NCBI GenBank assembly: GCA_947389015.1
Contig: CANDVA010000004.1
Coordinates: 124,001-188,000 of the forward strand
Length of the DNA stretch: 64,000 nucleotides
Reading direction: 5' to 3'
Origin: an uncultured Clostridia bacterium
Lineage (GTDB): Bacteria > Bacillota > Clostridia > Oscillospirales > Ruminococcaceae
Shown here piece by piece: positions 40,677-50,439 of the stretch. A program made the translations under genes and the position numbers. The notes beneath the pieces were generated by a model. It saw only the letters and a list, made by a program, of their open reading frames with translations. It was not told the DNA's origin and did no database searches. Position 1 is the stretch's first letter, and every line of letters begins with the position of its first letter.

Positions 40677-42746
40677 TTACTGTTTTTTCAGCTTGAAAAT
40701 GGATACTCTCTCATGGAGCATTTGAGCCTGACTGCTCATTTCCTCGCTCGCAGCGGCACTCTGCTCCGCCGTTGCGCTGTTATTCTGTACCGCATTGCCG
40801 ATCTGCTCGATCCCGACGTTGATCTGTTCAACCGATTCCGCCTGTGTTTCACTGGATGCGGCGATATCCTTAAGCGCTTTTTCTATACCGTCCGATACTC
40901 CCGAAACGCGGTTAAGCGATTCGTTCGTTTTTTCGGTGATACCGGAACCGTTCTCCACAGTTTTCATCACCTTTTGAACAAGCTCGGATATATTCTTTGT
41001 AGCGCCCGCCGTCTTTGAGGCAAGCGTTTGTATCTCGCCCGAGACTACCGAAAAGCCCTTGCCCGATTCCCCCGCTCTTGCCGCTTCAATTGCGGCATTG
41101 ACAGCAAGAATATTGGTCTGCGTCGCGATGTCGTCAACGGTCTTTACAATGGAGCTTATCTCCTTGGATGCGGCGGAAATGGCATTCATCGCGTCTCTCA
41201 TTTCTTCCATATCCTTCGCGCTTTCGCGTATTCCCGATACCGCGGATTCAACGGATTCAAGCGCTGCGTGAATGCTGCTGTTATTTTCGGCGATGTCGCG
41301 CGTCAGCTTTTCAATAGAAACGGAAAGCTCGTTTACGGAATCGTTCTGCTCGGTACTGGTCTGCGCAAGCGACTGCGCGCCGGACGCAAGCTCGCTCGAC
41401 TTGAGCGCCACCTGTTTTGACGCGTCGTTAATATCGATCATAACCCCGTTTAGCGTTTGGGAAATATTCAAAAGCGATTCCTTGACCTCCGCAAAGCTGC
41501 CCTCGTAGCTTCTTGTAAGCTTGAAATCAAGGTCGCCCTCCGCGATCTTGTTGAGAATAAGCGATATCTCATCAATATAGTCTATATATTCATGCAGCCT
41601 TGCGACGGTTACGGAGAAACTGTTCGCCAACGTTCCGACCTCGTCTTTGGTATGTATGTCAACAGTAACATCGAGATTTCCGTCGGCTATCTCACGAACC
41701 TTGCCGTTAAGGCGGCGCAGCGGCTTTACTATACCCGTTGCTACAAGGATCGCCACTCCCGCGCCTACTACTATTATTGCCACGGACGAAATGGCGCTCA
41801 GCAAAGAAAGATCGTTCACGCTTTTATTGATATCTTTTTCGGACGCCGCGGCTATCAGTTTCATTCCGTTGCGCAGACCTCGGAACGAAGCCTGCATCTT
41901 CTTTCCTTTAAACGTCATTCCGTAAAGCTTGTCCTCGGAGCTTTCCTGAGATGCTATCGCACCGCAAAGCTCCTTGTTCGCGCTGCCTGTATCAAGAGCG
42001 CCCAGTTTATCTCCGTACTCGACTCCGTCTCCGAAAAGGATAGTATCGTTATCGGTGCTCACCAATATCGCGGTAGAATCGTCGTAGATGTTCTCACAGT
42101 CTGTCAGCGATTCGAGCAGCGAAAAGTCGATGTCCATACCAACGATACCGACGCTTTCCCCGTTTTTGAACAAGGGAATGACATATGATACGAGATTCAT
42201 ATTGATATTCGCGTTATAATAAGGATCCATCCAAGTAGGTCCGCCGTTGTTTACGGGTATGTAATACCAACCAACATGCTCGAGGTCGGACGGATCGTAC
42301 ATACTGAAATCTGTCGGAACCAATTCCTCAAAAGGCGCGTTGAGGTTGCTTCTTGACAGGAACGCACCGGACTCGGGATCGGTAAATTCGGGATTATAGC
42401 GCACATAGGCGCATACTATACTGTCGGTGTTGCGCGCCGCAGCACGCAAAAGCGGCTGAAGGCTGTCGGTAAACTCGTCGACATATTCGTCCGACGTCTT
42501 AAACCTTTCAAAATCATCAAGATTGTTGTCTATATAGAACGCCATGGTGTTGACCGCCTGCTCTATTCTGGAAAGCGCCGCGTTAAAATCCGCCGTAGCG
42601 TTGTGGCATACATCATTCATAATTTGCGTGGAATCGTTGTTGATAAGATTATTTGCGCTTAAAATGCTTATCGCGCTGACCGTCAAAGAAGCCGCCGCCG
42701 TGCAGCCGATAACAAGTGAACAGATCTTCGCTTTAATAGAACTCAT
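40677..42746 (-). CDS. Methyl-accepting chemotaxis protein with dCache sensor
   Basis: Transmembrane chemoreceptor, 689 residues. Membrane helix at about 8-30, extracellular dCache-like domain (30-310, including [20 protein letters not shown] and [13 protein letters not shown]), second helix (about 315-340), HAMP, a long coiled-coil signalling domain with the hairpin tip [28 protein letters not shown]. It probably signals to CheA/CheW, which are not in this window. The ligand is unknown; dCache domains often bind amino acids or small acids. Confidence 0.94.
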   Translation of the reverse strand: MSSIKAKICSLVIGCTAAASLTVSAISILSANNLINNDSTQIMNDVCHNATADFNAALSRIEQAVNTMAFYIDNNLDDFERFKTSDEYVDEFTDSLQPLLRAAARNTDSIVCAYVRYNPEFTDPESGAFLSRSNLNAPFEELVPTDFSMYDPSDLEHVGWYYIPVNNGGPTWMDPYYNANINMNLVSYVIPLFKNGESVGIVGMDIDFSLLESLTDCENIYDDSTAILVSTDNDTILFGDGVEYGDKLGALDTGSANKELCGAIASQESSEDKLYGMTFKGKKMQASFRGLRNGMKLIAAASEKDINKSVNDLSLLSAISSVAIIVVGAGVAILVATGIVKPLRRLNGKVREIADGNLDVTVDIHTKDEVGTLANSFSVTVARLHEYIDYIDEISLILNKIAEGDLDFKLTRSYEGSFAEVKESLLNISQTLNGVMIDINDASKQVALKSSELASGAQSLAQTSTEQNDSVNELSVSIEKLTRDIAENNSSIHAALESVESAVSGIRESAKDMEEMRDAMNAISAASKEISSIVKTVDDIATQTNILAVNAAIEAARAGESGKGFSVVSGEIQTLASKTAGATKNISELVQKVMKTVENGSGITEKTNESLNRVSGVSDGIEKALKDIAASSETQAESVEQINVGIEQIGNAVQNNSATAEQSAAASEEMSSQAQMLHERVSIFKLKKQ

Positions 42747-43049
42747 AAATAAACCTCCGAGGTATATAATATTTTGTTTTTGAACGCTCTCCCCACATAT
42801 CCGAATAAAAGAAAAGCTTTATTACTTACGGGAAGAAACGATAACATAATATATATTATAACACTTTTTGCACGTATGTGTGAAACTTTTCTCAAAATTT
42901 ATAAAAAAATCCACCGATCCACGCCTAAATGACCATAATAAAAAAACGCGAAGCCCAAAAGCTCGCCGCCGACGGAATAAACATGCATTGTGACTTCAGC
43001 AATGTATCGTGAAACGCGGCAATTTTTTCGTCGATTTTAACAAAAAGTG

Positions 43050-43078
43050 TTGACATTTTTAGGCTTTTGTGTTAAAAT
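43050..43078 (+). promoter_or_regulatory. Promoter of the diguanylate cyclase gene
   Basis: TTGACA (43050-43055), 17-nt spacer, TAAAAT (43073-43078). The start codon lies 230 nt further on, leaving a long untranslated leader. The part of the gap before it (42747-43049) shows nothing recognisable. Confidence 0.8.
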
Positions 43079-43084
43079 TAAATT

Positions 43085-43307
43085 GAGTATAAAAACAACG
43101 GCAACAATAATTAAGGCGGTTTCCGAGATACGTCTTGAATAAAGCGTCTGAGCCCGTCCGAAACATAAGTTCCGGAACGGAAAACAATATCTCACCGATG
43201 ATAATCGGCGCAGCCTGTTCATAGGCACGCATATCCGAGTTGAAAAAGGACCCGAATCGCTATGGAAGGAGAACGGAGGACTTGCTTCCCCGTTAAAATA
43301 AAATGCT
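43085..43307 (+). ncRNA. Structured 5' leader of the diguanylate cyclase gene
   Basis: Complementary arms include GAGATA/TATCTC (43125-43130, 43188-43193) enclosing a CCGT...ACGG hairpin, then CCGAT/ATCGG (43195-43199, 43204-43208) and a GCCTG...AGGC hairpin. Near the start, GAACGGAGG can pair with TTCCCCGTT, burying the only GGAGG. No known riboswitch class recognised; regulatory function is inferred from length and pairing. Confidence 0.5.
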
Positions 43308-45020
43308 ATGGAAAAGCAGTATGGATACAGCTATGAAATAAGGTTCAACACCTCGGACTATTCTTATGTCACCGGAAACGCGGCGTTCTATGATTTCCGG
43401 GGTGGAGTACAGTACACTAACTTCAACTCCCTGTTCGCGAAAAATTCCCTTGAAATATTTGAGCAAAAGCTCAAATCCAAATTCTTTGACAAACCGTTTA
43501 TATTGGATATCTTTACGAGGGAAAATATCCCTTGCCCTATGGTATGCGTTTTGGAGGACATACATATTCCGGAGCAGGTGATGCTGCATATGATAGAGCT
43601 TGAAAAGATGTCGCACAGATTCCTGACTCTCGAAACGGAGCAGCGCGAGTCCGAGGCGCTGCTGTCGCAGTTTGACAGCGTTTATTTTACATACGACCAC
43701 GCCGCAAACGTCATTACAACCTACCGTTACAGCGGGAAGAAGAAAATATTGGGGTCCGACACGCTTGAAAACTGGCGCGAAAAAACCTTGCAGCATCTTT
43801 CGGATGATTCGCACGAAAAACTCCTTAAGTTTGAGGACAATCTTAGGAACGGCACAAGGAATTTCGCCGTAAACATTACTCATAAGGGTGATAACAAGAG
43901 TATCCGCTTAACGGGAACGGCGATCTATGACGATGACGTTTTTATCAAAACGGTCGGAACCATAGGCAGCACAGATACAAAGCCCATTCAGGAAATGGTC
44001 CACCGCGACCAGCTCACAGGACTTATCCTCAAGGAAGACATAACCAACTACGGACAAAAGCTTATCAACGACCTGAAAAAGGCGGCGGCGATAGCGATAG
44101 TTGACATCGACAATTTCAAGAGCGTAAACGATCATTACGGGCATTCGATGGGAGACGCCGTATTAAAGAAGTGCGCCGCGATAATAAGCGCTCAGGTAGC
44201 CGATTCGGGAAAAGTCGGCCGTATAGGCGGAGACGAGTTCTTCGTGGTGTTTGATAATTACAACGGCAGAGAGGAATTGAAAAACGCCCTTCGAGGCATA
44301 AAGAACAATATTTTGCATGCGTACAGCGACGAGCAGGAGGGCTTTCATATCAGCACCTCAATAGGTGTTTCCGAGTATCCGTGCGGCGCCGATGACTTTG
44401 ATACGCTGTTCGATCTTGCGGATCATATGCTTTACCGCGCAAAGTACAAAGGGAAAAATCGGTATATTATATACGAGAGAGAAAAGCACGGCACCGTCAA
44501 AGAGGTTCTGCAAAGCGGTCTTAAGGAGATAGGGATATCGGGAAGACGAGGCTTGAGCAAGAGCGAGACGGTCTGCCGCATAGCCGATCTGGATAGGTGC
44601 GGCAAGGAATACACCATGGAAAACATCTTAAACGATGTTATCGAGTACTTTACGATAGAAAGGATAATCATTTATAACAAGACCGACCGAAAGATCGAGT
44701 ACCAGTGCGGAGCAAATCCTCTCAGCTCCGATATCGTGTGTCAAACTATAGATTATATCTATGATAAGGATCTTCATTCCTTTTACGGTGACAATGTTAT
44801 GGTGATAAACAATGTCAATATGTTCAAAACAAAGAGCGTTCCGCTCTATGATAAGCTTGCCGCCCAGGACATATGCTCCGTTATGCACCACGAGATAATA
44901 GGAAAAAGCGGTAAGGTTTTTGTGATAAGCTATGAGATCACCTCATGCTACATAACCTGGAACATGGAGGATATGTACCTTTACAGACTTCTGGACTCGA
45001 TCATCGAGAAACGGTTATGA
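43308..45020 (+). CDS. Diguanylate cyclase (GGDEF) with PAS-like and C-terminal sensor domains
   Basis: Makes cyclic di-GMP from GTP. Cytosolic, 570 residues. The N-terminal ~230 residues contain PAS-like material (SQFDSVYFTYDHAANVITTYRYS). The GGDEF domain (about 235-395) is complete, with the active loop GGDEF at 307-311 and DIDNFKSVNDHYGHSMGD; no RxxD inhibitory site is obvious. The last 150 residues (YTMENILNDVIEYFTIERIIIYN...) look GAF-like. The ATG has no close ribosome site, the GGAGG lying in an upstream hairpin. Confidence 0.9.
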   Translation: MEKQYGYSYEIRFNTSDYSYVTGNAAFYDFRGGVQYTNFNSLFAKNSLEIFEQKLKSKFFDKPFILDIFTRENIPCPMVCVLEDIHIPEQVMLHMIELEKMSHRFLTLETEQRESEALLSQFDSVYFTYDHAANVITTYRYSGKKKILGSDTLENWREKTLQHLSDDSHEKLLKFEDNLRNGTRNFAVNITHKGDNKSIRLTGTAIYDDDVFIKTVGTIGSTDTKPIQEMVHRDQLTGLILKEDITNYGQKLINDLKKAAAIAIVDIDNFKSVNDHYGHSMGDAVLKKCAAIISAQVADSGKVGRIGGDEFFVVFDNYNGREELKNALRGIKNNILHAYSDEQEGFHISTSIGVSEYPCGADDFDTLFDLADHMLYRAKYKGKNRYIIYEREKHGTVKEVLQSGLKEIGISGRRGLSKSETVCRIADLDRCGKEYTMENILNDVIEYFTIERIIIYNKTDRKIEYQCGANPLSSDIVCQTIDYIYDKDLHSFYGDNVMVINNVNMFKTKSVPLYDKLAAQDICSVMHHEIIGKSGKVFVISYEITSCYITWNMEDMYLYRLLDSIIEKRL

Positions 45021-45049
45021 TCCTATCTGTGTTTGCATAAAATGTATAT

Positions 45050-45077
45050 CCGCCGGGAATTTGTTCCCGGCGGTTTG
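45050..45077 (+). terminator. Terminator of the diguanylate cyclase gene
   Basis: CCGCCGGGAA/TTCCCGGCGG 10-bp stem, TTTG loop, then TTTG. The U-run is short. Confidence 0.75.
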
Positions 45078-45189
45078 TTCAGAACCCGTGTCAATAACGG
45101 AGATGTTCGGATTTTCGAGCATAATATTTGACGCAGAAATCGGCAACATTTACCGAAAATACGTGCGCCGTAGCTATTGGTACAGGTTC

Positions 45190-46716
45190 TTATATATTCC
45201 AGATTATTTTCGTGCTGCCGTCCTCGGAAATATTTATTTTATCTATGAGAATCGCGGCAACCTCCTTTTTGCAGCTGTAATCCGCGTTTTTCCATGATTT
45301 GCTAAGGTTTATTACGATATCCGTTCCGCCGTCTTTGACTTTGAGATAGTCTATGCGTTCATACAGCGCCAGCTTGTCGTTCTTGAAGCGGACAGCCTTT
45401 TGATTGGCAATGGCTATCATATCGCTGTTAAATCCTCCCGACAGCATTGCGTCCATAAGCAGCGCTTCCGACTTCTCTATCTCCTTTATTTTAAGCTTTA
45501 ACTCATTTATCTCCGCCGTGTTGGTACTGTTGGTAGAACGCGTGACCTCTTTGAAATCAGCCAACTTTTCGGAAATGCAGTCGTAAAGCATATCCTCAAG
45601 ATCTTCCGCATAGACAGTGACCTTTGTTCCCGTACATACGCGCTTGTGAGATTTTCCCGTGCAGTTAAAGTATCGCCGCATTTCTCCGCTCTTGTTGACC
45701 TTGCCTTTGATAGTTGTCATGGAATGACCGCACTTTTCACATACCACCTTGCCCGCAAGCCAGCTTGTGGGATTGCTGTAGCTGTTGGTGATCTGCCTGT
45801 TCTTTTCGAGCTTGCGCTGGCATTTCAGCCAAATATCGGAATTTACTGCTCCTCTGTGCGACATCAGGACAAGCTTCATATCCGACCAATCGGGGTTGTC
45901 GGGCTTGTGCTTGGTTCGTCCGTAAAGCTGTGCGCCGTATGTTCCCGTGAACTGCGCGGGTTCTGTCACTATTCGTACTCCGTGGCGTTCAAAGTAATCG
46001 TACACGTCTGAATCCGCTTTGACGTAGATAGGATTTTTCAGCAAAGCGGAAATCTTAGCGGTCGTCCACCGGCTGCCGTTCAGCGGCTTCTTGTTCTCGA
46101 CTGCAAGAATATCCAGCAGCCGTCTTAACGAAACGCTCTCCCCGGCATAGACCTCGTATATGTAACAAATCTGTTCGATCTCCGAGGATATGGGTTGCAG
46201 CTTCTTGGTGTCAATGCCGTGAATGACCGCGGGTACGAGTTCAAAGCCGTAGGGTCGTCTGCCGCCCATATAAAATCCCATTTCGCTGCGGTGAGCGTAT
46301 GCCTGGGTAACGCGGTTGATTATAGACGTTCGCTCGAACTCGGCGAATACCATAAGTATTTTGACTATCATCTCACCGTAAGGCGACGAGGTATCAAAGG
46401 ATTCCTGAGAGGATACGAACTCGACATTGTGCTCCTTGAACTCCTGTAAGATATTCACGAAATCAGCCAGAGAACGGCTTATACGGTCGAGCTTATAGAC
46501 AATCACCTTACTGATCCTGCCTTGACGAACCATCTTCATCATCTTCTGAAAGCCGTCGCGGTTGGTATTGCCGCCCGAAAAGCCGTTATCCACAAAGGTC
46601 TGTATCTTTTGACTGCGCTCGTCGGGTCTGACAGCCGATCTGCCGTATTCGATCTGCGTTTCGCAGCTAATGCTGTTTTCTCGCTCTACTGATTGTCGAG
46701 CGTATATCGCAATCAA
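45190..46716 (-). CDS. Large serine recombinase (integrase type)
   Basis: Site-specific recombinase of 508 residues. The N-terminal resolvase domain has the catalytic Ser9 in IYARQSVE and YKLDRISRSLADF; a recombinase domain follows, then a Zn-ribbon (CEKCGHSM ... FNCTGKSHKRVC) and a coiled coil (about 400-440). Such enzymes integrate or excise phages and conjugative/mobilizable elements. Apparently intact. Only a small gene accompanies it, so it is a minimal or decayed element. Confidence 0.93.
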   Translation of the reverse strand: MIAIYARQSVERENSISCETQIEYGRSAVRPDERSQKIQTFVDNGFSGGNTNRDGFQKMMKMVRQGRISKVIVYKLDRISRSLADFVNILQEFKEHNVEFVSSQESFDTSSPYGEMIVKILMVFAEFERTSIINRVTQAYAHRSEMGFYMGGRRPYGFELVPAVIHGIDTKKLQPISSEIEQICYIYEVYAGESVSLRRLLDILAVENKKPLNGSRWTTAKISALLKNPIYVKADSDVYDYFERHGVRIVTEPAQFTGTYGAQLYGRTKHKPDNPDWSDMKLVLMSHRGAVNSDIWLKCQRKLEKNRQITNSYSNPTSWLAGKVVCEKCGHSMTTIKGKVNKSGEMRRYFNCTGKSHKRVCTGTKVTVYAEDLEDMLYDCISEKLADFKEVTRSTNSTNTAEINELKLKIKEIEKSEALLMDAMLSGGFNSDMIAIANQKAVRFKNDKLALYERIDYLKVKDGGTDIVINLSKSWKNADYSCKKEVAAILIDKINISEDGSTKIIWNI

Positions 46717-46791
46717 ATCGCATCATCCTTTCACATTTAACAAGGTCATGAAAACGCAGGTGTACTCCGCAATCCGCCTTTGACCGTACCG

Positions 46792-46941
46792 TCAAGTCGA
46801 AAATCGCTTCTGCTTTACAAGGACATCGCAAAGCGCTTTGGCGATCTGCTCTTTATTATCCTTAACGTTCTTGGATATGACGTGCTCCACCTTATGCTTG
46901 ACATTCTTAACGTCGGTGTATTCCTCTTTCAACTCAGCCAT
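46792..46941 (-). CDS. Small protein upstream of the serine recombinase
   Basis: A 49-residue charged, helical protein (MAELKEEYTDVKNVKHKVEHVI...) from ATG 46941 with GGAGGTTCG upstream; the track start 17 codons earlier lacks a site. It precedes the recombinase by 75 nt on the same strand. No family recognised. It may be an accessory factor or a leftover gene of the element. Confidence 0.6.
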   Translation of the reverse strand: MAELKEEYTDVKNVKHKVEHVISKNVKDNKEQIAKALCDVLVKQKRFST

Positions 46942-47100
46942 AACGAACCTCCTGCACAAAGCCGCGAAGCGTTGTAATGTTGAATATATCAATCTCTCCG
47001 AAATAATTATATGCGTAAAATTACAACATATTTCGCGGTTTTATGGATCGAGTATTCCCTCGGCTCAAGCTCCGCAAAAGAGCCGGGAGTCACTTGCTTA

Positions 47101-47163
47101 AATTGATAATTTCGGCGAGCTGCTCAATATCTATCAGGAGCAGATCGAGAACTGCGCAAAATA
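47101..47163 (+). pseudogene. Short coding remnant
   Basis: A 20-codon stretch ending in TAA reads DNFGELLNIYQEQIENCAK in good codon usage, without a start or ribosome site. It looks like the C-terminus of a lost gene, consistent with rearrangement around the recombinase. The rest of 46942-47182 shows no gene. Confidence 0.35.
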
Positions 47164-47182
47164 AATCGGTCACTCTGCTGTA

Positions 47183-47220
47183 AAAAAAGCGGTGTCAAGA
47201 AAAACCTGACACCGCTTTTT
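47183..47220. terminator. Bidirectional terminator after rarA
   Basis: AAAAGCGGTGTCA and TGACACCGCTTTT form a 13-bp stem with a 9-nt loop; the minus strand continues TTTTTTT, fitting termination of the glyA-rarA operon. Confidence 0.9.
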
Positions 47221-47233
47221 ATATGCGAATGAC

Positions 47234-48481
47234 CTATTCACCCTTTATTTTGTCGCGGTACTCCTTTGCGGCGTGTTCGAGCTTATTGTCGCCGAAATGA
47301 TAGTATACCTTATCCTTGAGATTATCGGGGAGATACTGCTGTTTAACGTAATGATTTGGGTAATCGTGCGGATAGAGGTAGTGCTGACCGCGTATCTCCG
47401 CGTCCGCGCCGTCGCAGTGGACGTTCTGGAGATGTCTCGGAAAATCGCCCGTCGCGCCGTTGCGGACGTCGGCGAGTGCCTCGTCCATCGCAAGATACGC
47501 GCTGTTTGACTTAGGCGAGGTCGCGAGCAGAACGATCGCGTCAGCCAAAGGAATACGCGCCTCGGGAAGTCCAAGCTGCATCGCGCTGTCAATGCACGCC
47601 TTGACTATCGGGATAGCCTGCGGATAAGCAAGCCCTATGTCCTCGCAGGCAGTGACGAGCAGCCGTCGAGACAGCGAGATGATATCGCCCGCGTCGATAA
47701 GCCGTGCCGCGTAATGGAGCGCCGCGTTCTCGTCCGAGCCGCGTATCGACTTCTGAAGCGCGGACAGCAGATCGTAATGCTGGTCGCCGTCGCGGTCGTA
47801 ACGCATATTGCTGCGCTGGGTAAGCTCACGCGCAATGTCAAGGTCTACCCTGCCGTCCTTTGCCGAGAGAGCGCACAGCTCTACCGTATTAAGGCACTTG
47901 CGGACGTCGCCGCCTACGCCGTGGCAGATATACTTTACCGCCTCGTCGGAGATATCGTACTCTACGCCGTTCTCCCTGCCTATCTCGGCAAAGCCGCGGC
48001 GAACCGCTTTTTCCATTTCGTCGGGCATTACGGGCTTGAACTCAAACACCGTACTGCGCGAAAGAATGGCGTTATAAACATAAAAATACGGGTTCTCGGT
48101 AGTGGAGGCGATAAGCGTTATGCTTCCGTCCTCAATGTACTCGAGCAGACTCTGCTGCTGCTTTTTGTTGAGGTACTGTATCTCGTCGAGATATAGCAGA
48201 ATACCGTTACAGCCGAGAAACGTGTCGATCTCGGAGACTATCCCCTTTATGTCAGCGGTAGAGGCGGACGTGCCGTTAAGCTTATGCAGCCGCATATTCG
48301 CCGAGTCCGCGATAATACGCGCGACGGTGGTCTTGCCGACCCCCGACGGACCATAAAATATCATATTCGGTATTTTTCCCGACTCGATAACCCGGCGCAA
48401 AGGCTTACCCTCGCCGATAAGGTGGGTCTGCCCTACCACGTCGGCGAGCGCGGCAGGGCGTATCTTATCCGCTAACGGCAT
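47234..48481 (-). CDS. rarA: Replication-associated recombination protein A (RarA/MgsA)
   Basis: AAA+ ATPase acting at stalled replication forks. 415 residues; Walker A GPSGVGKTT at 44-52, Walker B LLYLDEIQYLN, sensor-1 LIASTTENP, and the C-terminal MgsA domain (AALHYAARLIDAGDI..., YLYPHDYPNHYVKQQYLPD). It follows prs by 1 nt. Last gene of the operon. Confidence 0.95.
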   Translation of the reverse strand: MPLADKIRPAALADVVGQTHLIGEGKPLRRVIESGKIPNMIFYGPSGVGKTTVARIIADSANMRLHKLNGTSASTADIKGIVSEIDTFLGCNGILLYLDEIQYLNKKQQQSLLEYIEDGSITLIASTTENPYFYVYNAILSRSTVFEFKPVMPDEMEKAVRRGFAEIGRENGVEYDISDEAVKYICHGVGGDVRKCLNTVELCALSAKDGRVDLDIARELTQRSNMRYDRDGDQHYDLLSALQKSIRGSDENAALHYAARLIDAGDIISLSRRLLVTACEDIGLAYPQAIPIVKACIDSAMQLGLPEARIPLADAIVLLATSPKSNSAYLAMDEALADVRNGATGDFPRHLQNVHCDGADAEIRGQHYLYPHDYPNHYVKQQYLPDNLKDKVYYHFGDNKLEHAAKEYRDKIKGE

Positions 48482-48482
48482 A

Positions 48483-49634
48483 TTACAGTCCTCTGTGCTC
48501 GCGCAAAAGAGCCTTTATCTTCTCATGCGGGTCGATAACGTTGCTGATGGAGGTGTCGTGATTTATGCAGGCGATAAAGTACGCTATGTACTTAGATACG
48601 TCTACCTCTTTGTACCACGGGCGCTTGAGCAGCTCGGGAGTACGGTAAGTGAGGTTGGTGCTGAAGACCGCGTCGATCATACCCTCCTCGTAAGCCTTAT
48701 CGAACGCCGCAAGACCGTTTGTAAAGATACCGTATGTGGCATACGCAAAGAAACGCTTTGCGCTGCGCTTTTTAAGCTCGGTGGCGATGTCGAGCATAGA
48801 CTCGCCCGAGGAAATTATATCATCGGCTACGAACACGGTCTTACCCTCTACGTCCGTACCGAGGTACTCGTGAGCGACTATCGGATTGCGACCGTTTACG
48901 ATAGTAGCGTAATCGCGGCGCTTGTAGAACATTCCCATCTCGACCTCGAGCACGGACGCGTAGAACATATTTCTGGAGAGCGCGCCCTCGTCGGGACTGA
49001 TGACCATAAAGTGATCCTTGTCGATAACAAGGTCGGGGAACGCTCCGAACATGGATTTCAGCACCTGATAGGACGGGATAACATTGTCGAAGCCCATAAG
49101 CGGGATAGCGTTGCAAACGCGCGGGTCGTGAGCGTCGACGGTTATGACGTTCTCAACGCCCATATCGCGCAGCTCCTGAAGCATAAACGCGCAGTCAAGC
49201 GACTCGCGGTAGGAACGTCTGTGCTGACGTCCGCCGTAAAGCAGCGGCATAATTACGTTGATACGGTGCGGCTTGCCGCTCGCAGCCTGTATAATGCGCT
49301 TAAGGTCGGCGTAGTGGTCGTCGGGCGACATATGGTTCTCCTTGTCGAAGAACTTGTAGGAGCAGCTGTAATTGCCCACGTCGATAAGGATAAACAAGTC
49401 CTTGCCGCGAACGGTGCTCTTGATAAGTCCCTTTGCGTCGCCCGAGGAAAAACGCGGGCACTCGTTCTCAATCAGGAAGTCCTGATGCGGTCGGCCGTTT
49501 CTGTCCGCCCAGCGTATAAGGTAGTTGTTTATTCGCGCGGCAAGCTCCTCCGTGCCGCGCATCGCGATAAGCCCGATAGGAGCCACCTCGTTGTACTCTC
49601 TGTACAGAACTTCCGTATTTTTCACATTCGCCAT
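48483..49634 (-). CDS. prs: Ribose-phosphate pyrophosphokinase (long clostridial type)
   Basis: Makes PRPP from ribose-5-phosphate and ATP for nucleotide, His and Trp synthesis. 383 residues, longer than the classical ~315. The PRPP-binding motif is seen as VFVADDIISSGESM and the catalytic loop region as VENVITVDAHDPRV. Some typical motifs are altered (DEGALSRN), as in the Clostridia subgroup annotated as PRPP synthetase. Operon with glyA links it to purine and one-carbon metabolism. Confidence 0.9.
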   Translation of the reverse strand: MANVKNTEVLYREYNEVAPIGLIAMRGTEELAARINNYLIRWADRNGRPHQDFLIENECPRFSSGDAKGLIKSTVRGKDLFILIDVGNYSCSYKFFDKENHMSPDDHYADLKRIIQAASGKPHRINVIMPLLYGGRQHRRSYRESLDCAFMLQELRDMGVENVITVDAHDPRVCNAIPLMGFDNVIPSYQVLKSMFGAFPDLVIDKDHFMVISPDEGALSRNMFYASVLEVEMGMFYKRRDYATIVNGRNPIVAHEYLGTDVEGKTVFVADDIISSGESMLDIATELKKRSAKRFFAYATYGIFTNGLAAFDKAYEEGMIDAVFSTNLTYRTPELLKRPWYKEVDVSKYIAYFIACINHDTSISNVIDPHEKIKALLREHRGL

Positions 49635-49636
49635 TT

Positions 49637-50422
49637 TTATGTCCTCTCATTTAACTGCATTTTTTCAAGCTCCGCGATCGCCGCGTAATGCTTTACTTCA
49701 AATTTTTCGGGAGCGAGCCTTTTCAGCATTTCCGTATGCTCGCGCTCCCACTGCTCTATCTCGCTCTCCGAGAGCGACGCGCCCACTCCCCTGCACGCTT
49801 TCATTCTGCCGTTCCAGCTCTCGCGCGTGAAAGGCACGAGCAGCGGATATTCCTCGTGGTAGACCTGCTTAAAGCTGTCGGAATAACAATCGGGGATATG
49901 TATCGGGTGGACGGTCTCGCCGGCGCCGCTCCATTCGGGACTGTATTTCAGCACAATGCGCTCGCTCTCCCCCGCTATCCCGTCCTCATACGGCAGCCAT
50001 GCCATATACAGCACCAGCAGCCTGCCGTGCGGTTTCAACATCCGGCAAAGGCTGGGGAGTATTCGCTCGTGGTCGAAGTACCAGAAGCACTGACACGCGG
50101 TTATCACGTCGAACGTATTGTCGGGGAAAACGGTCTCCTCGGCGGATACCGCGTAATAGTCGATGTCCATGCCCTCGGACAGGCGCTTTGCCTGAGCGAT
50201 CTGATTTTCGGAAACGTCGATACCCGTCCATTTCGCGCCGTATTCGTACATATTCCGCGGGAGAACGCCCGTTCCCGTGCCGAGGTCGAGCACTCGCTGA
50301 CCGCTCACGCAAAGTCCGCGCGAAACTATCTTCTCGTAGAACTCACGCGGATAGACGTCGCGGTATTTCGCGTAATCCTCGGATGTTCTGCCCCAGTCAA
50401 AGGGCTTGCCTCCGTCGAGCAT
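49637..50422 (-). CDS. Class I SAM-dependent methyltransferase
   Basis: A 261-residue Rossmann methyltransferase (Methyltransf_11 type). SAM motif I VLDLGTGTGVLPRNMYEYG, motif II GIDVSENQIAQAKR, motif IV FDVITACQCFWYFD. ATG 50422 has GGGAGG 7 nt upstream; the longer track ORF overlaps glyA. Substrate unknown. Embedded between glyA and prs. Confidence 0.9.
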   Translation of the reverse strand: MLDGGKPFDWGRTSEDYAKYRDVYPREFYEKIVSRGLCVSGQRVLDLGTGTGVLPRNMYEYGAKWTGIDVSENQIAQAKRLSEGMDIDYYAVSAEETVFPDNTFDVITACQCFWYFDHERILPSLCRMLKPHGRLLVLYMAWLPYEDGIAGESERIVLKYSPEWSGAGETVHPIHIPDCYSDSFKQVYHEEYPLLVPFTRESWNGRMKACRGVGASLSESEIEQWEREHTEMLKRLAPEKFEVKHYAAIAELEKMQLNERT

Positions 50423-50439
50423 AGCTGTGCCTCCCGTTA

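Noticed and set aside
43085-43307. c-di-GMP-I (GEMM) riboswitch upstream of the GGDEF gene
   Set aside because: The GGGNCAAACC and GGGACGCAAAGCC-like segments are not present.
48495-49688. 397-aa plus-strand ORF
   Set aside because: Antisense shadow of prs, which has PRPP-binding motifs and operon context.
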